From Sphingomonas aurantiaca (GTDB lineage: Bacteria > Pseudomonadota > Alphaproteobacteria > Sphingomonadales > Sphingomonadaceae), in NCBI RefSeq assembly GCF_003050705.1, contig NZ_QAOG01000003.1:62001-126000 (forward strand): DNA of 64,000 nt, given 5' to 3'. A model generated the notes under the pieces. It was not told where the DNA came from. It saw nothing but the letters and a program-made list of their open reading frames with translations, and did no database searches. Of the stretch, positions 8,225 through 17,836 are shown piece after piece (the stretch's first letter is position 1; every line of letters starts with the position of its first letter). Both the position numbers and the translations under genes were made by a program.

Positions 8225-10831
8225 TTACCCCTCCAGGCTTTTCGACGCCTGCTCGAACAGATCCTTCGACAATCCCGGCGTGGCCACGATCCGCTCCAGT
8301 TCCGCGCGCATCAGCCCGGCGCGTGCCGAATCGAACCGCCGCCAGCGGCCGAGCGGCGGCAGGAGCTTTGCCGCGGTCTGCGGGTTGAGCCGGTCGAGCG
8401 CAACCAGCTGGTCGGCGAGGAACCGATACCCGCTCCCATCCATGTTATTAAAGGCGCGCTGGTTGGCGCCGAACGCCCCGATCAGTGATCGCGCGCGGTT
8501 GGGGTTGCTCAGGCTGAAATCGGCATGCTCGGCAAGGCCTGCGACGATCGCGCCGGTATCGTCGCGCGACGACAGCGCCTGCGCCTGGAACCACTTGTCG
8601 AGGACCAGCGCGTTGTCGCAATATTGGCTGTAGAAGATGTCGAGCGCGGTCGTGCGGATCCCCGACTCGCTGCTCACCAGCGTGGTCAGCGCGCCCATCC
8701 GGTCGGTCATGTTGTCCGCCGATTCGAACTGCGCGAACGCCAGGTCGGCGGCATCGTCCGCGCCGCTCGCCGCAATATAGCCGAGCGCGACGGTGCGCAG
8801 GCGACGCAGGCCCTTGCCCTCGGGCGTATAGGTATAGGGCTGGCCCTCGGCGCGCGCATAGGCGGTGCGCCACTGCGCCTCGAGCTGCGTGCCGAGATCG
8901 CGGCGCAGCGATTCGCGCGCGCGGAAGATCGCCTCGGGATCGACGATGGGCATCTGGTCGCCGATGAAGCTTTCGGACGGCAGCAGCACCGCCTCGGCGA
9001 CGAAGGCGAGATCGAGCTCGGCATTGTCGAGCGTGTTGGCGACCGCGGCGATCACGTCGGCATGATCGGGCCGCCCCTGCGCCGAGGCGACCAGCGTATC
9101 GAGCATCAGCTGCTGCATCGCCTCGTACCGCGCGAACGGATCGTCGTCATGCGCGCTGAGGAAGGCGAGATCGGCCGCAGTGCGATTGCTCTCGACCACC
9201 ACGGGGGCCGAGAAGCCGCGATTGATCGACAGCACCGGGCGTTCGGTGATGCCGTCGAACACGACCGTCTCGAGCGTGTCGTCGAACAGGATGAGGCGCT
9301 CGTCGGTCAGCGGCAGGCCCGAATCGGCACCGAACAGCCGGACCCGGAGCGGCAGGACCATCGGCGACTTTACCGGCTGGCCGGGGGTGGAGGGGACCTG
9401 CTGGGCGAGGCGCAGCATCGCGCGATCGCCGTCCGGCGACACGCCCGTTTCGTACGTCAGATTGGCGGAGACGCGCGGGGTGCCCGCCTGCGAATACCAG
9501 AGGCGGAACTGCGTCAGGTCGACCTTGCCGCCTTCCTCCATCGACGTGACGAAATCCTCGCAGGTCGCGGCCGTCCCGTCGTAGCGATCGAAATACAGGT
9601 CGGTGCCCGCGCGGAAGCCCTGCGGGCCGAGGATCGCGGCCATCATCCGGATGAGCTCGGCGCCCTTGTTGTAGATCGTCGCGGTGTAGAAGTTGGAGAT
9701 CTCCTGATAGGATTCAGGCCGGACGGGATGCGCGAGCGGCCCTGAATCCTCGGGGAATTGCGACGCGCGCAGGCCGCGGACGTCCTCGATCCGCTTGACG
9801 GCGCGGCTGCCCTGGTCGGCGGAGAAGCCCTGGTCGCGGTAGACGGTGAAACCTTCCTTCAGCGACAGCTGGAACCAGTCGCGGCAGGTGATCCGGTTGC
9901 CCGACCAGTTGTGGAAATATTCGTGCGCGACGACTGCGGCGATCGCGTCGTAATCGTAATCGGTCGCGGTATCCGGATCGGCCAGGATGTAGCGCGAGTT
10001 GAAGATGTTGAGGCCCTTATTCTCCATCGCGCCGAAGTTGAAATCGTCGACCGCGACGATGTTGAACACGTCGAGATCATATTCGCGGCCATAGGTCGTC
10101 TCGTCCCACGCCATCGCGAGCTCGAGCGCTTTCAACGCATGGTCGGTCTTGGGCAGGTCGGCCTCGCGCACCCAGATGCCGAGCGAGACTTCGCGGCCCG
10201 ACATCGTCGTGAAGCGGCCGCGATTGACCGCGAGATCGCCCGCGACCAGCGCGAACAGATAGGAGGGCTTGGGGAAGGGATCGTGCCATGTCGCCCAGTG
10301 GCGGCCGTCGTCGAGCTGTCCTTGCGCGACCGGATCGCCGTTCGCGAGCAGCACGGGGAAGTGCGTCCTGTCCGCCGTCATCCTGACTGAATAGACGCTG
10401 AGCACGTCGGGGCGATCGGGGAAATAGGTGATGCGGCGAAAGCCCTCCGCCTCGCACTGCGTGCAGAGATTACCGCCCGACGCGTAGAGCCCCATCAGCT
10501 GCGTGTTGCGATCGGGCGCGATCTCGACCTGGGTCTCGACGACATGCGCCGCGCCGGCAAGCGGGATGACCAGCTGTTCGCCGTCGATCCGCCAGTCGTT
10601 GATCGCGACGCCGTCGACCGTGACCGACAGCGGCTTCTGCCCCGCGCCGTCGAGCCGCAGCGGGCTGGCATGATCGCCGTTGCGAGTCACCGACAGCGTT
10701 GCCGTCACGCGTGTGGTCGACGGATCGAGGACGAAATCCAGGCTCGTCTCGGGGACCAGCCACTCGGGCGGGGTGTAATCCTCGCGGCGAATGACGAGCG
10801 GGTGGGCGAGACTGTTCTGGAGATCGAGCAT
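8225..10831 (-). CDS. pepN: Aminopeptidase N (M1 family)
   Basis: PepN is a broad-specificity zinc aminopeptidase that finishes cytosolic peptide degradation. With the start at ATG 10831 (MLDLQNSLAH) the protein has 868 residues, the usual PepN size. The GAMEN exopeptidase motif is at 267-271, the zinc motif HEYFH at 303-307, and the third ligand Glu at 326 in LKEGF. The long C-terminal ARM-like domain (DUF3458) is present. The same frame stays open upstream through a family B repeat, but that extension is not protein-like. The gene is divergent from the M28 peptidase gene and convergent with tadA. Confidence 0.95.
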   Translation of the reverse strand: MLDLQNSLAHPLVIRREDYTPPEWLVPETSLDFVLDPSTTRVTATLSVTRNGDHASPLRLDGAGQKPLSVTVDGVAINDWRIDGEQLVIPLAGAAHVVETQVEIAPDRNTQLMGLYASGGNLCTQCEAEGFRRITYFPDRPDVLSVYSVRMTADRTHFPVLLANGDPVAQGQLDDGRHWATWHDPFPKPSYLFALVAGDLAVNRGRFTTMSGREVSLGIWVREADLPKTDHALKALELAMAWDETTYGREYDLDVFNIVAVDDFNFGAMENKGLNIFNSRYILADPDTATDYDYDAIAAVVAHEYFHNWSGNRITCRDWFQLSLKEGFTVYRDQGFSADQGSRAVKRIEDVRGLRASQFPEDSGPLAHPVRPESYQEISNFYTATIYNKGAELIRMMAAILGPQGFRAGTDLYFDRYDGTAATCEDFVTSMEEGGKVDLTQFRLWYSQAGTPRVSANLTYETGVSPDGDRAMLRLAQQVPSTPGQPVKSPMVLPLRVRLFGADSGLPLTDERLILFDDTLETVVFDGITERPVLSINRGFSAPVVVESNRTAADLAFLSAHDDDPFARYEAMQQLMLDTLVASAQGRPDHADVIAAVANTLDNAELDLAFVAEAVLLPSESFIGDQMPIVDPEAIFRARESLRRDLGTQLEAQWRTAYARAEGQPYTYTPEGKGLRRLRTVALGYIAASGADDAADLAFAQFESADNMTDRMGALTTLVSSESGIRTTALDIFYSQYCDNALVLDKWFQAQALSSRDDTGAIVAGLAEHADFSLSNPNRARSLIGAFGANQRAFNNMDGSGYRFLADQLVALDRLNPQTAAKLLPPLGRWRRFDSARAGLMRAELERIVATPGLSKDLFEQASKSLEG

Positions 10832-10901
10832 ATCTTTGCGAATATAGGGCCGCGCCGATCTATCGCCAGCCAAAGCTTGGTGCGCATTCATTCGAACATT
10901 G

Positions 10902-11009
10902 CACCTTCCCGGCGGAGGCCGGGGTCCAGTTGGAGAGGTCGCGGTGACGAAGCGCAGCCTATGTTCAGCACTGTCTCCCAACTGGACCCCGGCCTCCGCC
11001 GGGGAGGTG
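10902..11009. repeat. Interspersed palindromic repeat, family B copy 2
   Basis: The arms caccttcccggcggaggccggg and ccccggcctccgccggggaggtg enclose gtccagttggagaggtcgcg and tctcccaactgga. It lies in the divergent pepN/M28 promoter region, 71 bases upstream of the pepN start codon and 101 bases upstream of the M28 start codon. Confidence 0.8.
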
Positions 11010-11110
11010 TTTCTCGGTATGGAACGTCTTTGATCCCGCGACCCAAAGCTTGCGTGGGAGTCGGTGCATGCTACGCCGCTGCAACACGTTCCCTTTGCAA
11101 GGATTTCCGG

Positions 11111-12790
11111 ATGTATCGTCCTCTCGGCGCGCTCGCGGTGCTCGCGCTTTCTACGTCGGCCCTTGCCCAGACGGCGCCCCAGACTGCGCCGGCCGCCGAG
11201 TTGAACGCAAAGCTCGCCGCCCCGCTGCCCGCGGATCAGGCGGCGATGAAGGCGCATGTGCTGTTCCTCGCCTCCGATGCGATGAAGGGGCGCGAGGCCG
11301 GCAGCCCCGAATTCGACATCGCCGCGCAATATGTCGCCGCGCAATTCTATGCCGCGGGGCTGCGTCCCGGTGGCGACGCGGGCGGCTATCTCCAGACGGT
11401 GCCGCTGGTCAGCTACAAGGCGGCGAGCAAGGGCGATTTCGTGTGGACCGGTCGCGGCGCCGCGCAGCCGCTCGTGTTCGGTGAGGACTACGTTCCGGCC
11501 GCGAACGGCGCGAAGGCGGAAACCAGCGTGTCGGCCCCGGTCGTGTTCGTCGGCTATGGCATCGACGCGCCGCAATATGGCCAGGACGATTACAAGGGCG
11601 TCGACGTGCGCGGCAAGATCGTCGCCTATTTCGGCGGCTCGCCCGCGCGGTTCGGTGGCGAGGAGCGCGCATTCTTCGGCTCGGGCGGCACCAAGGCGGC
11701 GATCGCGCAGGCCAAGGGTGCGGTCGGCGTGATCACGCTGGAGAGCCCGCGCTCGGCCAAGGTCCGCACGTTCGCCAAGATGGCGGAGTCCTACGCGACG
11801 CCGCGGATGACGTGGGCGAACCCCGACGGCACCGGCAAGGTCGATGCGCCCGGCGCGCCGTCGCTCGGCACCGTCAGCATGGCCGGCGCGGCCAAGCTCT
11901 TCGCGGGCGCGAAGACGCCGTGGACGCGGATCGCCAAGCAGGCGGACAGCGACAACGCCAAGTTCAAGGCGATGCCGCTACCCGGCACGCTGACCGTCGC
12001 GACCAGGACGAGCTTCGTACCCGCTGCCAGCAGCAACGTCGTCGGCATGATCCCCGGCAGCGATCCGGTGGTCGGCAAGGAAGTCGTCGTGCTGTCGGCG
12101 CATCTCGATCACATCGGCATCACCAAGCCCGTGAAGGGCGACGCGCTGAACAACGGCGCGCTCGACAATGCGATCGGCATCGCCAGCCTGATCGAGGAGG
12201 CCAAGCGCTTCACCGCCAGCGGTCAGGCGCCCAAGCGCACGATCATGTTCCTGGCCGTCACCGGCGAGGAGAAGGGGCTGGTCGGCAGCGACTATTTCAC
12301 CAACCATCCGACCGTGCCGCTGACCTCGATCGTCGCGGACGTGAATCTCGACATGCCGATCCTGACCTACAAGTTCGAGGACATGGTGGTGTTCGGTGCC
12401 GAGCGTTCGACGATCGGCCCGATCGTGCAGAAGGCGGTCGCCGCGATCGGCGTCGGCCTGTCGCCCGATCCGATGCCGGAGGAGGGCATCTTCGTCCGCT
12501 CCGACCATTTCCGCTTCGTCCAGAAGGGCATTCCGGCGGTGTTCCTGTGGCCGGGTCAGAAGGGGCCGGGCAAGGCCGCGGTCGCCTATTTCATGGCGAA
12601 CAATTACCACAAGCCGTCGGACGACCTGTCGCAGCCGATCCTGTGGGATCAGGGCGTGCGGTTCGTCGATGCGAACTACCGGATCGCGCGCGAGATCGCC
12701 GACGGTGCGCAGCGGCCGGTGTGGAATGCGGGCGATTATTTCGGGACCTTATATAAGGGGCCGATGGCACAGACCGGGACGACGAAATGA
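11111..12790 (+). CDS. Secreted M28-family metallopeptidase with PA domain insert
   Basis: A 559-residue exported peptidase. Residues 1-19 are a signal peptide (MYRPLGALAVLALSTSALAQ). A protease-associated region (VFVGYGIDAPQYGQDDYKGVDVRG) precedes the M28 catalytic domain. Zinc ligands and catalytic residues can be read in order: AHLDHIG (His, Asp), DNAIGIASL, the Glu pair in TGEEKGLVGSDYF, VNLDMP, and the late His in SDHFRFVQKGIPAVFLW. It probably acts as a periplasmic or outer-surface aminopeptidase. The stop overlaps the next ATG (ATGA), so it is coupled to the NAD-binding gene. Confidence 0.9.
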   Translation: MYRPLGALAVLALSTSALAQTAPQTAPAAELNAKLAAPLPADQAAMKAHVLFLASDAMKGREAGSPEFDIAAQYVAAQFYAAGLRPGGDAGGYLQTVPLVSYKAASKGDFVWTGRGAAQPLVFGEDYVPAANGAKAETSVSAPVVFVGYGIDAPQYGQDDYKGVDVRGKIVAYFGGSPARFGGEERAFFGSGGTKAAIAQAKGAVGVITLESPRSAKVRTFAKMAESYATPRMTWANPDGTGKVDAPGAPSLGTVSMAGAAKLFAGAKTPWTRIAKQADSDNAKFKAMPLPGTLTVATRTSFVPAASSNVVGMIPGSDPVVGKEVVVLSAHLDHIGITKPVKGDALNNGALDNAIGIASLIEEAKRFTASGQAPKRTIMFLAVTGEEKGLVGSDYFTNHPTVPLTSIVADVNLDMPILTYKFEDMVVFGAERSTIGPIVQKAVAAIGVGLSPDPMPEEGIFVRSDHFRFVQKGIPAVFLWPGQKGPGKAAVAYFMANNYHKPSDDLSQPILWDQGVRFVDANYRIAREIADGAQRPVWNAGDYFGTLYKGPMAQTGTTK

Positions 12791-13623
12791 GCCGGCTGCT
12801 GATCTTCGGACTCGGCTACACCGCCGGGCGGCTTGCCGATCGACTGGCGGCGGACGGCTGGCATGTCGTGGGCACCACGCGCGACGGTCGCGGCGACTCG
12901 ATCCGGTTCGACGATACCGACGCGGTGACCGCGGAGATCGCCGCGGCGACGCACATCCTGTCGTCGGTCCCGCCCGAGCATGAGGCGGACCCCGTGCTGG
13001 GGCGCTATGGCGCGCTCTTGCTGCGGACTCGGGCATGGGTCGGCTATTTGTCGTCGACGGGTGTGTACGGCGATGCGCAGGGCGCGTGGGTGGACGAGAC
13101 CGCGCCGATCGGCGGCGGCCGGCGCAGCGCGCGGGCGGCGGCGGATGCGGACTGGCTCGCGCTCGGCGCGCGGACGTTCCGGTTGCCCGGCATCTATGGG
13201 CCGGGTCGCTCGCCGCTCGACCGCGTGCGCGCGGGCAAGGCGCACCGGATCGAGCAGCCGGGGCAGGTGTTCAGCCGCGCGCATGTCGACGATATCGTCT
13301 CGGGCGTGATCGCCGGGTTCGATGCGCCGGCGGGGGCGTATAATCTGGCGGACGATGTGCCTGCGTCGCAGAACGACGTCGTGGCGTTCGCCGCGATGCT
13401 GCTCGGCATGCCCGCGCCGCCGTTCGTGACGCTCGACGAACTGTCGGCGATGGGGCGCGGATTCTATAACGAGAACCGGCGCGTGGCGAACGGCAAGGCG
13501 AAGCGCGTGCTCGGCTGGACGCCCGCCTGGCGCGATTACCGCGCGGGCCTGCGCGCGCTGAGTGCGATGACCAGCCCGATACCCGACAGCACCGCGCCGG
13601 CGACCGCCAGCGTCGACCAGTGA
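12787..13623 (+). CDS. NAD(P)-binding Rossmann protein, YeeZ-like SDR
   Basis: A 278-residue atypical short-chain dehydrogenase/epimerase-like protein. The nucleotide loop FGLGYTAGRLADRL is at residues 6-19. The active-site-like segment LSSTGVYGDAQGAWVDE lacks a clear YxxxK, and RLPGIYGPGRSPLDR and SRAHVDDIV follow, as in the YeeZ group. The exact reaction is unknown. The gene overlaps the preceding M28 gene by four bases and its last 88 bases overlap the convergent EamA gene. Confidence 0.82.
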   Translation: MSRLLIFGLGYTAGRLADRLAADGWHVVGTTRDGRGDSIRFDDTDAVTAEIAAATHILSSVPPEHEADPVLGRYGALLLRTRAWVGYLSSTGVYGDAQGAWVDETAPIGGGRRSARAAADADWLALGARTFRLPGIYGPGRSPLDRVRAGKAHRIEQPGQVFSRAHVDDIVSGVIAGFDAPAGAYNLADDVPASQNDVVAFAAMLLGMPAPPFVTLDELSAMGRGFYNENRRVANGKAKRVLGWTPAWRDYRAGLRALSAMTSPIPDSTAPATASVDQ

Positions 13624-14462
13624 TAGCGCTCGAACAGCGTCGATAGCAGCATCGCGATGACTGGCACGATGACGCCCGAATAGGCCGCCTTGGCCGGGCC
13701 GATCGCGCGAATGACGTTGAAATAGAGCGGGAAGGCGAGCGCCGACGCGAACACGCCGAGATAGAGGATGCCCGCAACATAGCCGAAGCGGGCCTCGAAT
13801 ACCGGCGGCCCGGTCGTGATCCACGCGAACGCCGCGTCGAGGCACGCACCGATCAGCATCGCGATCGCGAGCACGGGCGCCATCGGATAGCGTTTGGCGA
13901 ACGCGCTGCCTTGGATGACGTTGGCGACCGAGGCGGCCATCACGCCGCACAGGGTGAGCACGATGCCGATCGTCGCCGAGCGCGGCCCGTGCGGATCGAC
14001 GCGTGCTTCGTTGACGAACAGCAGCGCGACTCCCGCCATCGCGACTGCGCAGCCGAGCATCAGCTGGCGCCCGAGGCGCTGCTTGAGGAAGATGCGGCCG
14101 AAGATCGCGTTGGGGACGAGCAGCAGCGCGAACACCACCGCGACCAGCCCCGAGGTGACGTAATGCTCGGCGCGGTAGACGAAGTTGAAGTTGAACGTGA
14201 ACAGCGCGATGCCGATGACGGCTGCGAACGCATAGCCGCGCGCGTCGAACCTGAAGCTCTCGCGCTTGATGCTCGCATAGATCGCCATCGCGATGCCGGC
14301 GACGAGGAAGCGGTAGCTGATCGACCAGCTCGGCGGCACCACCGCGATCTGGTCGCGGATGACGAGCCAGGTCGAGCCCCAGATCAGCGTGACGATGCCG
14401 AACGGGATCAGCACCGCCGCGCGGGTCGACTGGATCGGGGGTAGCGGCGGGGCGGGGGTCAT
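13536..14462 (-). CDS. EamA/DMT-family inner-membrane exporter
   Basis: A 308-residue protein with about ten hydrophobic segments arranged as two EamA repeats. The first starts VLIPFGIVTLIWGSTWLVIRDQ, the typical WGS/T-xW entry of drug/metabolite transporters, and the second starts near IGIVLTLCGVMAAS. Members export amino acids, drugs or nucleosides; the substrate is not predictable. The ATG at 14462 overlaps the stop of the threonine aldolase gene, suggesting an operon that pairs amino-acid cleavage with export (inference). Its 3' end overlaps the convergent SDR gene by 88 bases. Confidence 0.88.
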   Translation of the reverse strand: MTPAPPLPPIQSTRAAVLIPFGIVTLIWGSTWLVIRDQIAVVPPSWSISYRFLVAGIAMAIYASIKRESFRFDARGYAFAAVIGIALFTFNFNFVYRAEHYVTSGLVAVVFALLLVPNAIFGRIFLKQRLGRQLMLGCAVAMAGVALLFVNEARVDPHGPRSATIGIVLTLCGVMAASVANVIQGSAFAKRYPMAPVLAIAMLIGACLDAAFAWITTGPPVFEARFGYVAGILYLGVFASALAFPLYFNVIRAIGPAKAAYSGVIVPVIAMLLSTLFERYHWSTLAVAGAVLSGIGLVIALSARRPAR

Positions 14463-15460
14463 AACTCCCGGATCGCGTCGGCGAGCAGGCCGACCGCGTC
14501 CGCCGGGCTGTCCCACGCGGTGACGAGACGGATCTCGCCCGCCGCCCAGTCGTAGAAGTCGAAGCCGCGCGCGCGCAGGGCCGCCGCCTCTTCGGGGGTT
14601 GCGCGGAGGAAGACTTCGTTCGCCTCGACCGGGTGGACGAGGCGGTCGCCGGCTGCGGCGGCGAGTGTGGCCGCGGCGTCGTTGGCGGCCTTGGCATTGG
14701 CGAGCCAGAGATCGTCGTCGAGCATCGCCAGGATCTGCGCGGCGAGATAGCGCCCCTTCGACAGCAGCAGGCCCGCGCGCTTGCGGCGATACTGGGTGAC
14801 CGCGGCGAGGTCGGGCTTGAAGAAGACCAGCGCCTCCGCGCTCATCGCGCCGTTCTTGACGAAGCCGAAGCTGAGCGCGTCGACGCCGGCGCGCCACGTC
14901 ATGTCGGCGGGCGAGCAGCCGACCCGCGCCATCGCATTGGCGAACCGTGCGCCATCCATGTGGAAGCCGAGCCCGCGCTCCTTCGCCAGCGCGCCGATCG
15001 CGGCGACCTCGTGCGGCTGGTACACGCGACCATATTCGGTGGCGTTGGTGATCGAGATCGCGTGCGGCTGGACGCGGTGGACGTCGTCGGGGATCGCATC
15101 GAGAACGGTTCGGATCGTCTCGGGCGTCAGCTTCGCGCCGATGCCGTCGGCGAGGAACAGCTTGGCGCCGTGGGTGTAGAATTCGGGTGCGCCGCCCTCG
15201 TCGTTCTGGATGTGCGCGTCGCGGTGGCAGACGATCCCGCCATGCGGGGGGCAGAGCGCTGCGAGCGCGAGGCAGTTGGCCGCGGTGCCGGTGGGGACCC
15301 AGAGGACGGCCACTTCGGTTTCGAACAGCGCCGACAGGCGGCCATCGAGCTGCTGGCTCCACGCATCGCCCGCATAGGCGGTGTCGAGCGTGTCGGCGGC
15401 GGCGATCGCGGCCATGACGTGCGGGTGGACCTGGGCGGCGTTGTCGGAGAAAAAGCGCAT
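14459..15460 (-). CDS. Low-specificity threonine aldolase / beta-eliminating lyase family
   Basis: A 333-residue PLP enzyme of the fold-type I Beta_elim_lyase family. The N-terminus MRFFSDNAAQVHPHVMAAI has the SDNxA...HP pattern seen in threonine aldolases. VLWVPTGTAANCLALAAL lies over the cofactor, H-x-D-A-H (HRDAHIQNDEGG) stacks on PLP, and LGFHMDGARFANAM followed by SFGFVKNGAM supplies the Asp and the Schiff-base Lys. It likely cleaves threonine or allo-threonine to glycine and acetaldehyde. It is first gene of a two-gene operon with the EamA exporter. Repeat family D lies upstream. Confidence 0.88.
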   Translation of the reverse strand: MRFFSDNAAQVHPHVMAAIAAADTLDTAYAGDAWSQQLDGRLSALFETEVAVLWVPTGTAANCLALAALCPPHGGIVCHRDAHIQNDEGGAPEFYTHGAKLFLADGIGAKLTPETIRTVLDAIPDDVHRVQPHAISITNATEYGRVYQPHEVAAIGALAKERGLGFHMDGARFANAMARVGCSPADMTWRAGVDALSFGFVKNGAMSAEALVFFKPDLAAVTQYRRKRAGLLLSKGRYLAAQILAMLDDDLWLANAKAANDAAATLAAAAGDRLVHPVEANEVFLRATPEEAAALRARGFDFYDWAAGEIRLVTAWDSPADAVGLLADAIREL

Positions 15461-15527
15461 GGGGAGGACATGCTGCGATGCGGTGATGGCGTCAACGGGG
15501 GCTTCGACCGAGCCGTCTCCTTCTGCT

Positions 15528-15611
15528 TCGTCATCCTGGGCTCGACCCAGGATCCAGAGCCACGGGCGGGGTCATTCCTGGCTCTGGATCCTGACTTTCG
15601 TCAGAATGACG
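15528..15611. repeat. Interspersed palindromic repeat, family D
   Basis: The inverted arms cgtcatcctgggctcgaccc-aggatccagagcc and ggctctggatcct-gactttcgtcagaatgacg enclose a short core. One copy is present in the window, between the threonine aldolase start and the PBP stop. Confidence 0.7.
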
Positions 15612-15658
15612 ACGGGGGAGGGGATCGCTGCCCCTCGTCAAGAGGACGGTGGGGCGTG

Positions 15659-17836
15659 TCACTGCTCCCCGTCATACCCCGGCTCATCCTCGGACGGGCG
15701 GCGATCGTCGCGGGGCGGTGGGCCCTGCTCGCGGTCGCGGCGCGACGGGCCGACCGAGATCGTGCCGTCCTCGCCCATCTTCAGGTTGAAGCCCATGCCT
15801 TCGATCTCGCCGCCCAACGGCAGCCCGGCATTGCCCTCCTCGTCCGCGGGCAGCGCGTCCGGATCGACCTCCTCGACCGCGGGCGGCGGCGCGGCGACGG
15901 GCGCGATGCCGAGTGCGGACTGCATGAAGTCGCGCCAGATCCGCGCCGGGATCCCGCCACCCGACAGCCCGGGGTTCGAGCTGTTGTCGTCGTTGCCAAC
16001 CCACACGCCGACCACGAGATCGCGCGCGAAGCCGACGAACAGCGCATCCTTGTTGTCCGAGGTCGTGCCGGTCTTGCCGAACGCATCGACCGTCAGGTTC
16101 GCCTGCCGCCCGGTGCCGTTCCGGATCGACGCCGCGAGCAGATCGAGCATCTCGTCATGGATCTTCGACGGTATCTCCGTCGCGCCGCCGGTCAGCGACT
16201 GGTACCAGCCCTTCTCGCGGACGTCGGCCAGGCCGCGCGGCTGCACCGGATATTGCTCGCGTGCGATCGCGGCATAGGCGGCGGTCAGTTCGAGCAGCGA
16301 CACGGTCGAGGTGCCGAGGCCGATCGTCGCCTCGCTCGGGATCGGCGTCGAGATGCCGAGGTCGCGCGCCGCCTTGATCACCGCCTTGACGCCGACCTGC
16401 TGCGTCAGCCGCGCCGCCGCCACGTTGGACGAGCGCGCAAACGCCTGGCGCAGCGTGATCGTCCCCTGATAGCGGCCGTCGCTGTTCTTGGGCGTCCAGT
16501 CGCCGATCGTCACCGGCCGGTCCTCGATCGTCGAATCGGGGGTGAGCCCCGAACGCATCGCCGCGAGATAGACGAACAGCTTGAAGGTCGAGCCGGGCTG
16601 GCGCCGCGCCTGCGTCGCGCGGTTGAACGGGCTCTTGCGATAGTCCTTGCCGCCGATCATCGCGACGACGCGGCCATCCGGGCGCATCGCGACCAGCGCG
16701 ACCTGCGCCTGCCGCAGCCCCGCGCGCGCGACGGTACGCTCCGCCGCACGCTGCAATCTCGGATCGAGCGTGGTCTGGACGGTGGCCTCGGTCTTGATCT
16801 CGCCCGCCTGGTCGCGCGCCTCTGGCAGGATCCAGTCGGCGAAATAGGTGCCGTTGGGCAGTTGCGACGGGCGGCTGCCGAGCACGCGCTGCGGCCGGAC
16901 CGCGTCTCCCTCCGCCTTGGTAAGGAAGCCCGCATCGACCATCGCGCCGACCACGACGGCTTCCCGCTTGCGCGCGCCTTCGAGGTTCGAGGTGGGGGCG
17001 AGACGCGACGGCGCCTTGACCAAGCCGGCCAGCATTGCCGCCTGGCCGACATTGAGCTTGTCGGGGGTGCGGCCGAAATAATGCTTGGCCGCCGCGCTGA
17101 TCCCGTAGGTGTTGTCGCCGAAATACACGTTCGACAGATAGCGCGAGAGAATTTCGTCCTTCGACAGCCACGCCTCGAGCCAGAAGGCGATCATCGCCTC
17201 GCGGATCTTGCGCGTCGCGGTGCGGTCCGAATCGAGGAACGCGTTCTTCGCGAGCTGTTGCGTGATCGTCGAGCCGCCCTGGCGCACGCCGCCCGAGCCC
17301 ATGTTCGCCCACGCCGCGCGCGCGATGCCGCGCGGATCGACGCCCCAGTGCGAATAGAAGCGCCGGTCCTCGATCGCGAGGAAGGCCTGGGTCACGTGCG
17401 GCGGGAGCTTGGCGGCATCGACCGACTTGCCGATGATCGCCCCGCGCCGCGCGATCGGCGTGCCGTCGTCCGCGGTGAGCGTGATCGAGGGCGGCGTCGG
17501 CGGCTGGAGCGATTTCGACAGCGGCGCGGTGATCGCCAGCCAGATGATTGCGATCACCAGCAGGACGATGCCGATGCCAAAGCCCCGCAGGATCCATCGG
17601 CCGATCGGACGCTTGCGGCGCGGCGCGGCATAGGGCGGTGTCGCGTCGCGGTCGTCATACGGCTCGAACGCGTCACCGTCGCGCTCGCGCTCGTATTTCT
17701 GGCGGAGGCGTTCGCGTTCGGTACTTAGCCGTTCGCGTTCATAGGCATAGGGCTCGCGGTCACCCTGCGAGCCGGCGCTGGAACGGTTGGTATCGAAGGG
17801 ATCGGGGCGCATCGGTCGTTCCAGCGGGTCGGCCAA
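15659..17836 (-). CDS. PBP1A-type bifunctional penicillin-binding protein
   Basis: A class A PBP that polymerises glycan strands and cross-links peptides in the periplasm. Of 725 residues, 1-80 form an unusual charged cytoplasmic tail rich in Glu/Arg (ERERLSTERERLRQKYERER), and 81-103 are the membrane anchor. The GT51 domain has its catalytic Glu156 in AIEDRRFYSHWG and GGSTITQQLAKN. The transpeptidase domain has Ser416 in the STFK motif, the SSN motif in ARSSNVAAARL and KTGTTSDNKD. The C-terminus is a proline/acid-rich disordered tail. It is divergent from the FMN reductase gene. Some strains carry several class A PBPs, so the precise paralogue is left open. Confidence 0.93.
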   Translation of the reverse strand: MADPLERPMRPDPFDTNRSSAGSQGDREPYAYERERLSTERERLRQKYERERDGDAFEPYDDRDATPPYAAPRRKRPIGRWILRGFGIGIVLLVIAIIWLAITAPLSKSLQPPTPPSITLTADDGTPIARRGAIIGKSVDAAKLPPHVTQAFLAIEDRRFYSHWGVDPRGIARAAWANMGSGGVRQGGSTITQQLAKNAFLDSDRTATRKIREAMIAFWLEAWLSKDEILSRYLSNVYFGDNTYGISAAAKHYFGRTPDKLNVGQAAMLAGLVKAPSRLAPTSNLEGARKREAVVVGAMVDAGFLTKAEGDAVRPQRVLGSRPSQLPNGTYFADWILPEARDQAGEIKTEATVQTTLDPRLQRAAERTVARAGLRQAQVALVAMRPDGRVVAMIGGKDYRKSPFNRATQARRQPGSTFKLFVYLAAMRSGLTPDSTIEDRPVTIGDWTPKNSDGRYQGTITLRQAFARSSNVAAARLTQQVGVKAVIKAARDLGISTPIPSEATIGLGTSTVSLLELTAAYAAIAREQYPVQPRGLADVREKGWYQSLTGGATEIPSKIHDEMLDLLAASIRNGTGRQANLTVDAFGKTGTTSDNKDALFVGFARDLVVGVWVGNDDNSSNPGLSGGGIPARIWRDFMQSALGIAPVAAPPPAVEEVDPDALPADEEGNAGLPLGGEIEGMGFNLKMGEDGTISVGPSRRDREQGPPPRDDRRPSEDEPGYDGEQ

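Noticed and set aside
10832..11575. An upstream in-frame extension of pepN through repeat B
   Set aside because: The extra residues come from the repeat and from antisense of the M28 gene. PepN at ATG 10831 has the standard length.
14633..17728. A 1031-codon plus-strand open frame opposite the threonine aldolase and PBP genes
   Set aside because: Arg/Ala/Asp-rich low-complexity translation without motifs. It is the antisense shadow of GC-rich genes with clear domain signatures on the minus strand.
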